In this document: in pieces, positions 1-9,857 of the stretch
How positions within the stretch are numbered: the first letter of the stretch is position 1
Layout: the number at the start of each line of letters is the position of its first letter
Source of the DNA: Mucor racemosus
Taxonomy: Eukaryota > Mucoromycota > Mucoromycetes > Mucorales > Mucoraceae
Length of the DNA: 64,000 nt
NCBI GenBank assembly: GCA_027405735.1
Contig: JAPEHQ010000005.1
Location: 2,170,001-2,234,000, forward strand
Reading direction: 5' to 3'
Notes under the pieces: model-generated
Databases searched by the model: none
Seen by the model: the letters and a program-made list of their open reading frames with translations, nothing else
Told to the model about the DNA's origin: nothing
Translations under genes and position numbers: made by a program

Positions 1-561
1 TTTCATTAAAAAAAAAAAAGGGCTCTTATTTATAGTTGAGGTATGGTTCGATTCATAACAATTGTTTCATCCAAGTGATATCAAGATAAAGAACCTGGGC
101 CAGGCCTTTGAGATCAAATTCAGGAACAAAACTTGATCATGTTAAAATTACTGGTTTGGGTTTTTACCCGGTTTGTCCCAATTTGAATATGTGATTTCTC
201 CTTGAAATGTTACTGAAAGATTAAAACCCTTTTTTTTTTTTTATTCTCTTGTGATGAATGTTCTTTTACATTTACATACATGGTCATTTTTAATCAAGAA
301 CAGCATTCTCTGTATGTGCTTGACAACCTATCATATCTCTTAATCATGCATATGCAGTTGTTTATTTTTACATACAAGTATATCAATCTTCATTCAACGA
401 ATTCCAAGACTTCTTTGAAAATCGTCAGAAAAAAAAACAGCAGGTAAACTTGATTACTAGTTTGGTTTTAAGAATTAAATTAAACATAAATTGTTAATAT
501 AGACTAATATTGGATTAGCCAAAAATCCATGCAATGTCTTTGATATATGCGAGTCTATTTT
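1..561. other. Intergenic, no gene seen
   Basis: AT-rich DNA with homopolymer A and T runs downstream of the 3' end of the oxidoreductase gene. I see no convincing exon or repeat shared with the rest of the window. It presumably contains the 3' UTR of that minus-strand gene. Confidence 0.5.
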
Positions 562-2031
562 TTATTTGGAGATATCATAAGTAATGCCTACATGGCGAAG
601 ACGATCAATCAAATCAGTCTCCCAGAAAGCAGTTGCTGGTGTCAATACACCACTGGGAACATAGCCTTGACTCTTATTGTTTAAAATGGCTAAAGCACAT
701 TGCAAGACAATACGAGGAGTGGCAACATATCCAGATTCAGGGCCACGTACAACAACTTTAATATTTCTATTGGGTGGTACATTATAATGAGGGTTTAATG
801 CATGATCATAACCCTTTGATCGAAGAATAATCTCAAATGAGCATTGATCAAGCTGTGTCTCGGTAGGATGTTCTTTGGAAAACAAACCAGCAGAGAACCT
901 TTCAGGATAACTCAATAAAAGATTACGGCCCCAAGGAGAGCCCGCCAAAAAACCAAAGATATAGCCGTAAATTGTATAAAGGATGACAGCCCAAAGAGAT
1001 GGCAATAACAAATAAGCAGCGAATTGGATAGGTGGAGGAAGTACAACATCTGGCTTTTGTTTTTCAGGTTGAGCTAATCCAGTAAGGAAGATTTGTTGAG
1101 AGAGACGAACAATGGAAGGGTCGGCAAAAACGAATGGTACATGATATCCGAATTCTTGATCTTGATGGACACCTTTGTGGAATTGAAGCTTTTCACCTTG
1201 AGGATGAGGAACCTTTTTCAATGTAGATGCTTTACGAATTTCTCTTAAAAGTTCAGCAGAACCAAAGCCATGAACTAAATTTCATTTAGTCTATATTGAT
1301 TTATTTTAATGTATCTCATATTACCTGCAGATTCAAAAGTTGCATATCCTCCACGCATACCATCAGGGCCGACATGAATCTTCAAGAACATTTCGATAGA
1401 TTCAGGAATCCATCCATGTTGGGTATAAAGGTTTTTAGTATACACAACGCCCATATCAGTAGGTACCTAAATAAAACGTTTAGTCATGCTCATTTAATTG
1501 CATTAGAGGTCAACTTACACTATCGAAACCACAGGAATGGACAATGGTAACATGATTAGCAGCTGCTTTATCTTGGTAAGTACGTTGCATACGCTCAACG
1601 AATTCGGGTTCACCTAATGCATGGTTAATTTCTAATCGAGAAAAATATATCTGTAATTTACCTGTAACATCAACATAATCGCAACTGTTTTCAACACAAG
1701 AACGTACTACATATTCGCCCATAAAACGGAATGGACCAACAGCGTTAATAATGACTTTAGATTGACTGGTCATTGCATCTAATTGCTCTCTTTGGGTTAT
1801 GTTAGCAACTAAAACGGTAGGTTTTTCAATAGTTGCATTAGGATATCTGTTTGCCATTTCATTTATAATTTCTTCGAGTTTTTCGGCACTTCGTCCAGCA
1901 ATAGCCCAACGAAAATTTGTTGAATAAAAATCTGGTTTATCGACGGATAACTCAAATACATGTCTAACAATTTGTTTTCCTGTTAATCCAGTAGCACCAA
2001 ATATTGTGATATCAAATAGTTTATTGCTCAT
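562..2031 (-). CDS. Saccharopine dehydrogenase-like oxidoreductase (SCCPDH family)
   Basis: Four exons read 2031-1662, 1613-1519, 1466-1325 and 1274-562, giving 439 codons, close to the usual length of the eukaryotic SCCPDH-like family. The N-terminus has a Rossmann nucleotide-binding motif, GATGLTG, within the first 20 residues, followed by INAVGPF and YVDVTGEPEF, which are typical of this family. A hydrophobic stretch in the last exon (around FAAYLLLPSLWAVILY) suggests membrane or lipid-droplet association, as known for animal SCCPDH. The family is named for similarity to saccharopine dehydrogenase, but its members are not lysine-pathway enzymes and their substrates are poorly known. The first intron is only 48 bp, a multiple of three and without a stop, so unspliced message would still be translatable. 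The start is the first ATG of the frame. The gene lies tandem to CCT3, whose 3' end is about 330 bp upstream. Confidence 0.85.
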
Positions 2032-2364
2032 TTTGTAGTTTTTTATCGAGAAATAGTAGAAAGTAAAAAAAGAAAAGAAAAAGAATAGGCTTATTTAATC
2101 AATGTTGTATGTAGGAGAAAAAGTTTGTTTATAATACAGTAGATGTGATTAGTGATGATTAAACCCCGAGTTTGTTTTACATTAGAGAGCTTCATCATGC
2201 GATAAACTCTATATATGATATATTTTAGATGTAAATCGTTTATTAAAACAAAAAAAAAGAAGGGAAATGTGTTGAATAATTGTGTTGTTAATTTGTGTAT
2301 ACATGTTTGAACTTTTTTCTTTTTCTTATATATATATATAGTTTTTTTTTTTTAAAAAAAAAAT
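2032..2364. other. Intergenic between the oxidoreductase and CCT3
   Basis: About 330 bp that must hold the promoter of the minus-strand oxidoreductase gene and the 3' UTR of CCT3. It includes a short TA microsatellite near 2330-2340 and T/A homopolymers. No clear TATA box or other site stands out. Confidence 0.4.
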
Positions 2365-4366
2365 TTAGTGTTGTTCCATCATCTAAACAAAAAGAGAATG
2401 AGCATCGTGTACTAAATATTCATTTATGGTAAATTACCTCAGGGTCACCACCGCCTTGTTGAGGAGCAGGTCCTCTGTTCTTTGAAAGACCAGAAACAAT
2501 ATCATCAACACGCAATAACAAACATGCAGACTAAAGATACTTAATCAGTAACAAGATCATCTATAATAATACTAAACTTACTTCAATTGCAGTCTTAATA
2601 GTTTGTACTTTAACAGCAGTAGGTTCCCAAACACCATAATCCTTCATATCAACAACCTTACCAGCTTCACCATCAATACCGAATGAATGCTCGCCAGCAG
2701 CATGCTTGGCTCTTAATTGTGTCAAAGTCTTGATGGCATTACCACCACAGTTTTGAACAAGAGTACGGGGAATAACTTCCATGGCTTCGGCAACAGCTCT
2801 GTAAGGCCATTGCTCAACACCATCAACTAATTTAGCCTTTTCTTCAAGCTTGACAGAAACTGCCATTTCAGTAGCACCTCCACCAGGAGCTAACTTGGCG
2901 CTGAAAAATACGTTACGAGCAACGCACATGGCATCTTGAAGATTACGCTCGACTTCGTTAATAATATCTTTACTGGGACCACGCAAAATAACTGAACAAG
3001 CCTTAGGATCCTCACATTTAGTCAAGAAAGTGAAATATTCGTCACCAATCTTGTCGATATTGAAAAGACCACACTTGGTACCGACATCAGAATCACGAAG
3101 ATCATCAACACGGTTAACAATAGTGGCACCAACAGCACGAGCAATACGGTTGTTATCAGTCTTACGAACACGACGAATAGCTGTAATATTTGCCTTGACG
3201 AAATAATGTTGAGCGAGATCTATAACCAAAGTTATTATACAATATAAACTCAATTAAAGTTTCACACAATTACCAGAAACACCCTTTTCAGTGAAAACTA
3301 AATCAGGCTTCAATGAAATAATCTTATCACACATAGCCTTCACTTGTTCTTCTTCGATTTGAAGAATACGGTTCCAATCAGCTTCCTTGGAGATTTCAAT
3401 GTTTGTTTGAGATTCACCCTTCTTGTATTCAAGAGGACAATCTAATAAAATAACACGAGGATTTTCGATGCGGCGACGCATTTTGGGGTGAGTAACATCC
3501 TTGTTCAAGATGATACCATCCAAAACTTGAGATTGTTCAATTTCACCACCGGGAATCTTTTCAACACGAGCATAACGCTTGATATCAACTTCGGTTTTAC
3601 CAGTACCCTCTTCTTCAACAGCAACACAACGAACAGCATCTAAAGCAAGCTTACACATTAAATCACTCCAAGTGCTGACGAACTTTGTACCGATAGAAGA
3701 TTTAATAAGTGCCATCATTTCTTCTGTATTATCAACATCAACAGGGTTGGAGATATCTTCGACAATTTGTAAAGCATCTTCGAGTGCCTTTTTGAAAGCA
3801 CTGATAATAACAATAGGATGAATATTATTTTGAATATGGGGTAAAGCACCAGCGAGAACTTCACCAGCTATTTTAAAGGATTGTCAGTTGAATGTTTATG
3901 ATAATAATATGACCCTGAATTTCATTTATTTATTTTTTTACCGAGAATAATGACACTAGTAGTACCATCACCAACTTCTTCATCTTGTGTTCTGGAAAGT
4001 TCGATCATACTTTTGGCAGCAGGATGATCAACCTCAATTTCACGAAGGATGGCGTTACCATCGTTTGTTAATAAAATACCACCCATTGGATCAAGTAACA
4101 TTTTAAGCATAGATCTAGGACCAAGACAAGTACGGATAACATCTGCTACGGTCTATACAATAAATGACATGCAGAATGAATAAACAATGTAAAATGTAGT
4201 TGAAAATAAAGGAATTTACCTTGGCAGCAGTAATGTTGGAGAGTTGAGCTTTACGCCCTGACTCACGTTCCATATTGGTATCTAAAATCATTCAAACTTA
4301 GCATCTTTCTCCATCGAAATTTATAATATACATGTTCATACTCATAACAAGAACTTGTGATTGCAT
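2365..4366 (-). CDS. CCT3: T-complex protein 1 subunit gamma (CCT3)
   Basis: Gamma subunit of the cytosolic TRiC/CCT chaperonin, which folds actin, tubulin and other proteins using ATP. Exons read 4366-4342, 4281-4220, 4152-3942, 3867-3274, 3219-2582, 2530-2438 and a last 18-bp exon 2382-2365, giving 546 residues, the normal CCT size. Clear signatures are the N-terminal NTNMERESGRKAQ, MLLDPMGG, the ATPase motif GDGTTSV, ARVEKIPGG, ITAIRRVRKTDNNRIARA and GGGATEMAVS. These follow animal and yeast gamma subunits rather than other CCT paralogues. The first exon is only 25 bp. The final exon is inferred from a good donor (GTAATTT) and acceptor (TTTTTGTTTAG) and adds MMEQH. Without that splice the protein would end at a TGA at 2420-2422 after five other residues. 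The start is the only ATG upstream of the conserved N-terminus. Confidence 0.93.
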
Positions 4367-4648
4367 TTTGACTCTTTTATCTATACTTTAAAAAGGGAGA
4401 AAGAGAGAGAGAAGGGAAGTAAATAGAAAGGATATTGAAAATTTTTTATTTAGAAGCGCGTGTTCCCTCGCTCTGTCATTATAAACTTTTTCTCTGACGT
4501 TCTAAAAGGGGTTGATGGAGGTACATTGGTTGTAATCTGATATCGGTTATTTAAAAAATCTTTTATAAATGGCCCTTCAATTGCCATAGCTGCGGTTTGA
4601 TACCTCTCTTTTTTTTTTTCACCATTTTCATTTTACATTTCATTTATT
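4367..4648. promoter_or_regulatory. Divergent promoter between CCT3 and PTH1
   Basis: The two start codons face away from each other across 282 bp, so this stretch must hold both promoters. It contains a purine-rich GAGAGAGA tract close to CCT3 and a T-rich pyrimidine tract close to the hydrolase start. I did not find an unambiguous TATA box or heat-shock element. The shared promoter is inferred from geometry only. Confidence 0.55.
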
Positions 4649-5534
4649 ATGAGTACTAGAGTCTTGGTAAGGAATTGCAATGATACTTCTTGTTTATAAT
4701 TGCAGAAAACCAACTTTAAACCAATAGCTTGTTGGTTTAGGAAATAAAACATTACCGAATACAAGACATAATGTTGGTATGATGGTTCTGGATTCCATTG
4801 CAAAAACTTTAAACCTTACCTGGTCTCAGAATAAGAACTGGAAATCAGACATCACTGAAGCAACTGTCAGAGTTGAAGCCAAGAACGAAACAAAAGAGTA
4901 TCAAGTAACATTGCTAAAGCCTAGAAAGTTGATGAATATCAGTGGTTCCTGTGTGGCACAAGCAGGTATGTAAATGTATCAATTCGGATGGTTGATTTCA
5001 TTATTAAATGAATGTTATCTTTTTTTTTTTTTTCTAGTCAAAGATCTTGGGATACCGTTACAGAACCTATATGTTTTCCATGACGATATGCAAAGGGATT
5101 TAGGAAAAATCAATTTAAAAGGAAATGGATCTGCAAATGGACACAATGGCATTAAATCAGTGATAGAAAATCTCAAAACTAATGAATTCAAGCGAGTGCG
5201 TATCGGTATCGGTCGCCCACCTGCTGATATCGATGATCGCTCTTACGATGTCGTAGCAGGGTTCGTTTTGAGTAAATTTACACAAAGTGAGATTTCAAAA
5301 TTAGAAGATTTGGTATACCCCATGTGGACAAAAAATCAAGGGTTAGAATTACTGTGCGATAAAGGTCAATTATTCAAAGCACCAAAAGTCAAAAACAAGA
5401 AAAAGGTCGTAGATCCCAGCAAATGGGAAAAGAATCAAAAGAAAAAACAAGGCATTGAGGATGATCAAGTAGAGCAAACCATCCTGGAAAATAATGCAAC
5501 AGTAATAGAAGATGGAATCAAACAAGCAGCTTAA
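4649..5534 (+). CDS. PTH1: Peptidyl-tRNA hydrolase (Pth1 type)
   Basis: Releases tRNA from peptidyl-tRNAs that drop off ribosomes. Three exons, 4649-4666, 4728-4965 and 5038-5534, give 250 residues. The start LLVGLGN carries the catalytic Asn, NTRHNVG the catalytic His, and FHDDM the conserved Asp region. These are followed by a GHNG motif and VRIGIGRP, then FVLSKF near the core end. The first exon encodes only six residues. The family core is about 190 residues, and the remaining roughly 60 form a Lys-rich, charged tail typical of eukaryotic versions. The motif that usually reads GGHNG is NGHNG here. The gene could serve the cytosol or mitochondria; no strong targeting peptide is evident. 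Confidence 0.9.
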
Positions 5535-5939
5535 TTTTTTTTTCAGTTTATTTTGCTTTGTACAGTATATTATCATAGATCATTTTCACGTTTATATTCC
5601 CTTTCATTTCTTTAATAAATTAGATTTTTAATACCAACTGCCAAGCCAAAAGCTAAGAAGTAAGATTTTGTAGTATATACCGTAGATTTAGGGGAGATGT
5701 CAGGCCATTCTTCATTAGAATATCCATTGACTAGAAAAAGTACTCTTCCAAGATTTGCCTTACTAGTAATGCAACTTAAACCAAAAGTATACAATAGACA
5801 ACAACGTTTCGGCAGCTTTCCAATAAGCTAAAAAGAGCTCGCGTTATGTTTACCCCATCAGCAACAATTTATGAACATTGAAATTTGAGTCATGGATACG
5901 GCTTTAACTCTAGCATATTTTAATCTAATTTCAACCCAT
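5535..5939. other. Intergenic, no gene seen
   Basis: AT-rich sequence after the hydrolase gene, containing its presumed 3' UTR with an AATAAA-like stretch near 5612. I recognise no coding region or family-wide repeat. Confidence 0.4.
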
Positions 5940-6195
5940 TTGAATCAATATTCATAGATTACGAGAATTTTTTCAGTCGATTTATTTTTTTAAGCAGAGG
6001 ATGACAGAGCTTTTGTTGTAAATTGAGATATATTCCTTTAAAAATAGTTGTTAGCTAATAAAATTAGGATATGTTATTCATAAACTCATTGAGCATTTAG
6101 GACAACCTCAAAATTCAATTTCGAAGCATTATTATTTGATTTTATAAAGATTTTCAAAGAATATTTGAAACAACCTGAGTGAACTAAGCTAGATT
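5940..6195 (+). repeat. Family A dispersed repeat, copy 1, left half
   Basis: Matches by eye the sequences near 36515-36725 and 56715-56970: AAGCAGAGG, TTAGCTAATAAAATTAGGATATG, a stretch ending in TTTTCAAAGAATATTTGAAAC. In this copy the repeat stops near 6195 and resumes after 7433, so it has been split by later insertions. No coding capacity is seen. Boundaries are approximate. Confidence 0.6.
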
Positions 6196-6686
6196 CCCAT
6201 CATAAAATACCTAAATTAAATGTCATCTCATTGAAACCATGCTGTCAAAGATAAGACTGTATAGTAATAATAGATAGTTGCATGAAGATAGCAAGGGTAT
6301 AATACTCGAATAAAGAGATGTTAAAATACTAAAGTAATGTGGGATATCCCAAATAAAAAATACAAAAAGTACATGCTTATCAAATAGAACAAGTAAGGGC
6401 TGTTCTGAAAGCATGATTGACAGAATATATTTAAAACACCGTTTTTTATCCCCCAAACCAATAACCAAACAACCCAGCATTTATACTCAAAATTAATGGA
6501 ATCGTTGGCAATTGCAATACAATTGCCAGATAGTAAATAATCACCAAATAATATAAATAGGGACGTAGAATAACCATTTTATTGCACATTATCCATATTT
6601 TAATAAAGAAGGATTTTAACAGTATTCTTTATCGCTTTTTTACATCCTTATTTTACTGCAAAGCCTTTGAATAATTAATAGCAATA
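6196..6686. other. Insert inside repeat A, no gene seen
   Basis: About 490 bp separating the two halves of repeat A, upstream of two short TIR elements. The open frame on the minus strand at 6223-6480 has low-complexity hydrophobic codons and no recognisable domain, so I do not call it a gene. Confidence 0.35.
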
Positions 6687-6843
6687 CAGTCGAACCTTAA
6701 CTTTTGTACGAAATTTCGATACCTGCATCTTATAGCTGCTTGGAATATTTAAACAACCGCGTCCGGGCTGTCCGGTGATTTTTTCTAAAAATTTAAAGCC
6801 TGGAAATATTATTAGATGGCCGCTTCCAGAGATTGTTCGGCTG
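6687..6843. mobile_element. Short pogo/Tc1-like MITE (candidate)
   Basis: The left end reads TACAGTCGAACC, the right end TTGTTCGGCTGTT. CAGTCGAACC and the reverse complement of the right end (CAGCCGAACAA) are imperfect inverted repeats of about 10 bp. The left flank is TA and the right flank TT, so a TA target duplication would be degraded. The size (157 bp) and CAGTC start resemble Tc1/pogo-type MITEs. There is only one copy here, so the call is tentative. Confidence 0.35.
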
Positions 6844-6894
6844 TTTTTTTTTTGAAGAGTGACCATTAGCAAAAATATGGATCATATTATACTA

Positions 6895-7433
6895 TGTTAT
6901 ATATATGCCACCAAGTACCATATGTTATCACCTTCTACAGTACCAATACATCCTACAATCTATTGATTACGACATGTATTGAAGTGCAAAGCTTTGATAT
7001 TAGATATAAGAAACATCTAGCGTACTAAGTTTAATCAAGTAGTAATTACCAAAAACGCTTGGACCTCAATTATGATACCATAGTATTTCATCCATGCGGT
7101 TAATCAATCAAGTAGCTATCAAATCAACATCCGAGAACAATTAGCGCAGCCTTGAAACAAAGCAACTCACAAGCTCTGCAGCAAGAACGGTTAAATTATG
7201 ATTGATCCATTTCAATCCATAAATTGTTATCCAACAGATCTAATGATTCAATAGTATCTTAAATTACATCTCAGGATCGCAATGTCAAATCAATATAAAA
7301 AGCCATACTTTTATATCTAAATAAACGACATCTTATTTTTATTATACAGTTGAAGAACTGATTCATTACTCATCCTCTTTTTTAATTGTATTCTTTTTTA
7401 AGCATTATTCATCAAACCTGAGAATATGCGGCA
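6895..7433 (-). mobile_element. Family B TIR element, copy 1
   Basis: The reverse complement of this 539-bp stretch aligns by eye along its full length with 44520-45047, including the ends: TGCCGCATATTCTCAGG here against TGTCGTATATTTTCAGG there, and CCACCAAGTACCATATG against the other terminus. It has no ORF and short terminal inverted repeats of the form TGTYGTAT, as expected for a non-autonomous DNA element. No clear target duplication is left at this copy. It sits within repeat A. Confidence 0.7.
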
Positions 7434-7590
7434 AGGCTAAACCTTTTGAAATTCTGCAGATCAGCGCTAGAAGTACCTGCCATTGCAACGGGAGGTCATT
7501 TGGATTCATATTTGTTAAGAACTGACGTGCTTGCTGATCTTAGTAGGAGGTGTAAGTAGCAGGTAACCAAGCAACTTGTTGCTCAAACTG
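7434..7590 (+). repeat. Family A dispersed repeat, copy 1, right half
   Basis: The continuation of repeat A: GAAATTCTGCAGATC, AAGTACCTGCCATTGCAACG, TTTGGATTCATATT and AGCAGGTAACCAA match the corresponding parts at 36810-36932 and 57050-57185. The break between the halves contains the family B element. Confidence 0.6.
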
Positions 7591-7831
7591 GATCAAAGTA
7601 CGATGACCCATGGATGCTAGTAGTATTAATGTCGAGCCGGGTTTTGCCAGTCAAATTTACTAGTATGCATATCATAAAGTATGCATTAATGAAAAAGGAA
7701 AAAATTGCTAGACTTATGCAAAACTTACTAAGGAAAAAAAAAGGAGGATCATATTCGATGAGAAGCAAGGTTATCGGAGATTCTCTTTTGAAATTCATTA
7801 TCCTAATAGCTAATACTAAAGGGCTTCCCCT

Positions 7832-7915
7832 TTGGAGGGTTTGAACTCACAAATATGTGTGTCGCACTCAATCTGTAGCGCATGTACTACCCGTTAAGCT
7901 TGTCACTCTCCTTTG
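7832..7915 (-). other. tRNA-like remnant (tRNA pseudogene or SINE head)
   Basis: On the minus strand the segment has AGCTTAACGGGTAG, like a tRNA D-arm/A box, and GAGTTCAAACCC, a good B box, with an anticodon-stem-like GCGCT/AGTGC pair between them. The T stem and acceptor stem do not pair and the anticodon loop would have eight bases, so it is not a working tRNA gene. It may be a decayed tRNA or the head of a SINE. Confidence 0.3.
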
Positions 7916-9298
7916 GTCTAAAATTTTAACCCCCATACATGTAAACATGTATTTGTCCATTTTTCACTATTTTGGGAAATGCAGCAAATAAAGGTGTATT
8001 TTTTTTGAAAATGCTAATAGAGCTTTTCAAAAATTGGTAGTAGAAATTATCTTGAAAAAATGCCAATTTTTGATGGAGATTTAAACAAAACTCAATGTTA
8101 GTATATTAATATTAAGCTGTATTGAAATGTCAAAAGAGTCTATATAAATAATCTTGCCTGCAGTGGAATTACACACTAAAAACGCTTGATAAAAATAAAA
8201 CAACCTAAATTTCAAGTGTCGCTCATAAAATATGATGCCACTTGAAATGTGAACAACGATAATAAACAAACGCTTCAATTGAACACAATAACAAACGCAT
8301 GCTAAGACGGATATCTATAATTTTCACATCTTTTTAATTTTCTATATATATCCTATTTTTTTTTGTATATCTTCAGATTTCATATTTTTATAACTTTCTT
8401 TATGAATTAAAATGATTATTAAATATAATAAACATTATCAAGAAGGCAACTTTTCCATTTTGCATGAAAAAGCAACATTATATTTATGCTTTCTCTTAAG
8501 ATACATACTAACTTCATATAAGATAAGATATCCGTCTAAAAATATGAAATACCTTTTTTGAACCATACATGTCGTGTAGATGATAGCACCCTTGATCACG
8601 GCGCAATCAATTACACAAATGACATATATATCAAAACAGGATTCTATCCAAATCAATAATGATAATAAACAAAGATATCAATTTAGTCAACTACTTATCT
8701 ATATCGTAGTTGCACTATCAATATAAATAAGATTCAAGCATATAAAAACTACCCCTTAAAAATCAAGATTACATAAAATAGATATAACAGAAATAAACAA
8801 AAACAACCATTTCCCAAAAGGTCGATATTGTCACACTTGACATACAATCCCTTATGGTCAATGCTGTCGGTTTTCGAGGATATTAAACAGCCAATTTTGA
8901 AGCCAATTCCATTTCTAACTCATATTGAAATGTAATTCTTATAAATAGTCTTTTAAACCAAGACCTAGAAGCTCTTGGTTCTTTCTTTTACCATTAGTTT
9001 TTCTAGTAATAAAGCCTACGTTCTCCATGATAAATGTTACTAGTCTTTAATTATTATTATTCTTTCTATAAATAAGATTGTATGTATCCATAAACTTTCA
9101 AATGCTCTACACAATTTACCCCTTAAAATATCAAATCAATAACAATGTACTCACTGGAAGATTACTAAATATACATCCATTCAAGTTTGATGGTATCCAA
9201 ATTCTCCAAATCACTATAAATACCCTCGTACTTTTCAATTATTTTAACTCTTTAGAAATCTTTTGTAATAAAAACTTTAGCTGATTATAATTGTATTT
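7916..9298. other. Intergenic with a possible old solo LTR
   Basis: No gene is recognised. A stretch starting TGTCACACTTGACATAC near 8829 and followed by a TATAAATAG box near 8941 and AATAAA near 9010 looks like the start of an LTR, but I found no matching end or target duplication. A 12-bp inverted pair (AGACGGATATCT at 8305-8316 and its complement at 8526-8537) also lies here. The segment ends at the retrotransposon target site TATTT (9294-9298). Confidence 0.35.
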
Positions 9299-9634
9299 CG
9301 TAATGATCCAGTTACATTACATAAGCAAATTGCACATATAAATAACAACCAAGAACGGATCAATTGCACATTAGTGAATTTATCTGTTCTTTCCTTTCCC
9401 TTATTATATTTATAACCACAATCCAACTAAATATATATTATTACTTATTTATCATTGTTACTTATAACCAATTATTATATAACTCCATATAATCAATCAT
9501 AGGTAATAATCGTATACTAGTAATAGCAATTACAATTAGTAACACGAACCTCTCATAATCAATCATAGAATCAAAGTCAGACATATAATCCTCTATATTA
9601 TATATCCAGTTTGACAATCCATTGATCTATTACA
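9299..9634 (+). repeat. 5' LTR of the gypsy element
   Basis: 336 bp, beginning CGTAATGATCCAG where the 3' copy has TGTAATGATCCAG, and ending TATTACA. The inner sequence is otherwise almost the same as 14732-15065. The first T-to-C change breaks the usual TG start. It contains the element's promoter by analogy with other LTRs. Confidence 0.93.
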
Positions 9635-9857
9635 GTATAAATTCACTCCTGTGTTCCTAATTGTTTCTGCGTATAATCTTATTGTCCCTAAGTTTATACA
9701 TCTCAAGACCTACAATTTGATTGATATTATTTACCAAATTTACAAATTTCCGACATTTATTAGCATATTTCCGATTTCTCGTAAAATTATTGATTACAAA
9801 ACTTCCGTCTACGCAATCAGTAATCATCCCCAAATCAAGAATATTAATTTCCTAAAA
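9635..9857 (+). promoter_or_regulatory. Retrotransposon leader
   Basis: The 223 bp between the 5' LTR and the gag ATG. The reading frame of gag stays open upstream to about 9651 but begins there with GTG, so I treat this as untranslated leader. The primer binding site should lie just after 9634 (GTATAAATTCACTCC); I could not match it confidently to a tRNA 3' end. Confidence 0.5.

Noticed and set aside
6223..6480. 85-codon minus-strand frame
   Set aside because: Hydrophobic AT-driven composition, no homology recalled, lies inside repeat insertions.
7832..7915. Possible tRNA gene on the minus strand
   Set aside because: Good A-box and B-box-like sequences, but the acceptor and T stems do not pair and the anticodon loop has eight bases. 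Listed only as a tRNA-like remnant.
8829..9113. Solo LTR beginning TGTCACACTTGACATAC
   Set aside because: The start and TATA box look right, but no CA end with matching target duplication could be found, so it is only mentioned in the intergenic entry.
9651..9857. N-terminal extension of gag
   Set aside because: The extension starts with GTG, its residues are low-complexity, and the next ATG at 9858 starts a typical Gag sequence.
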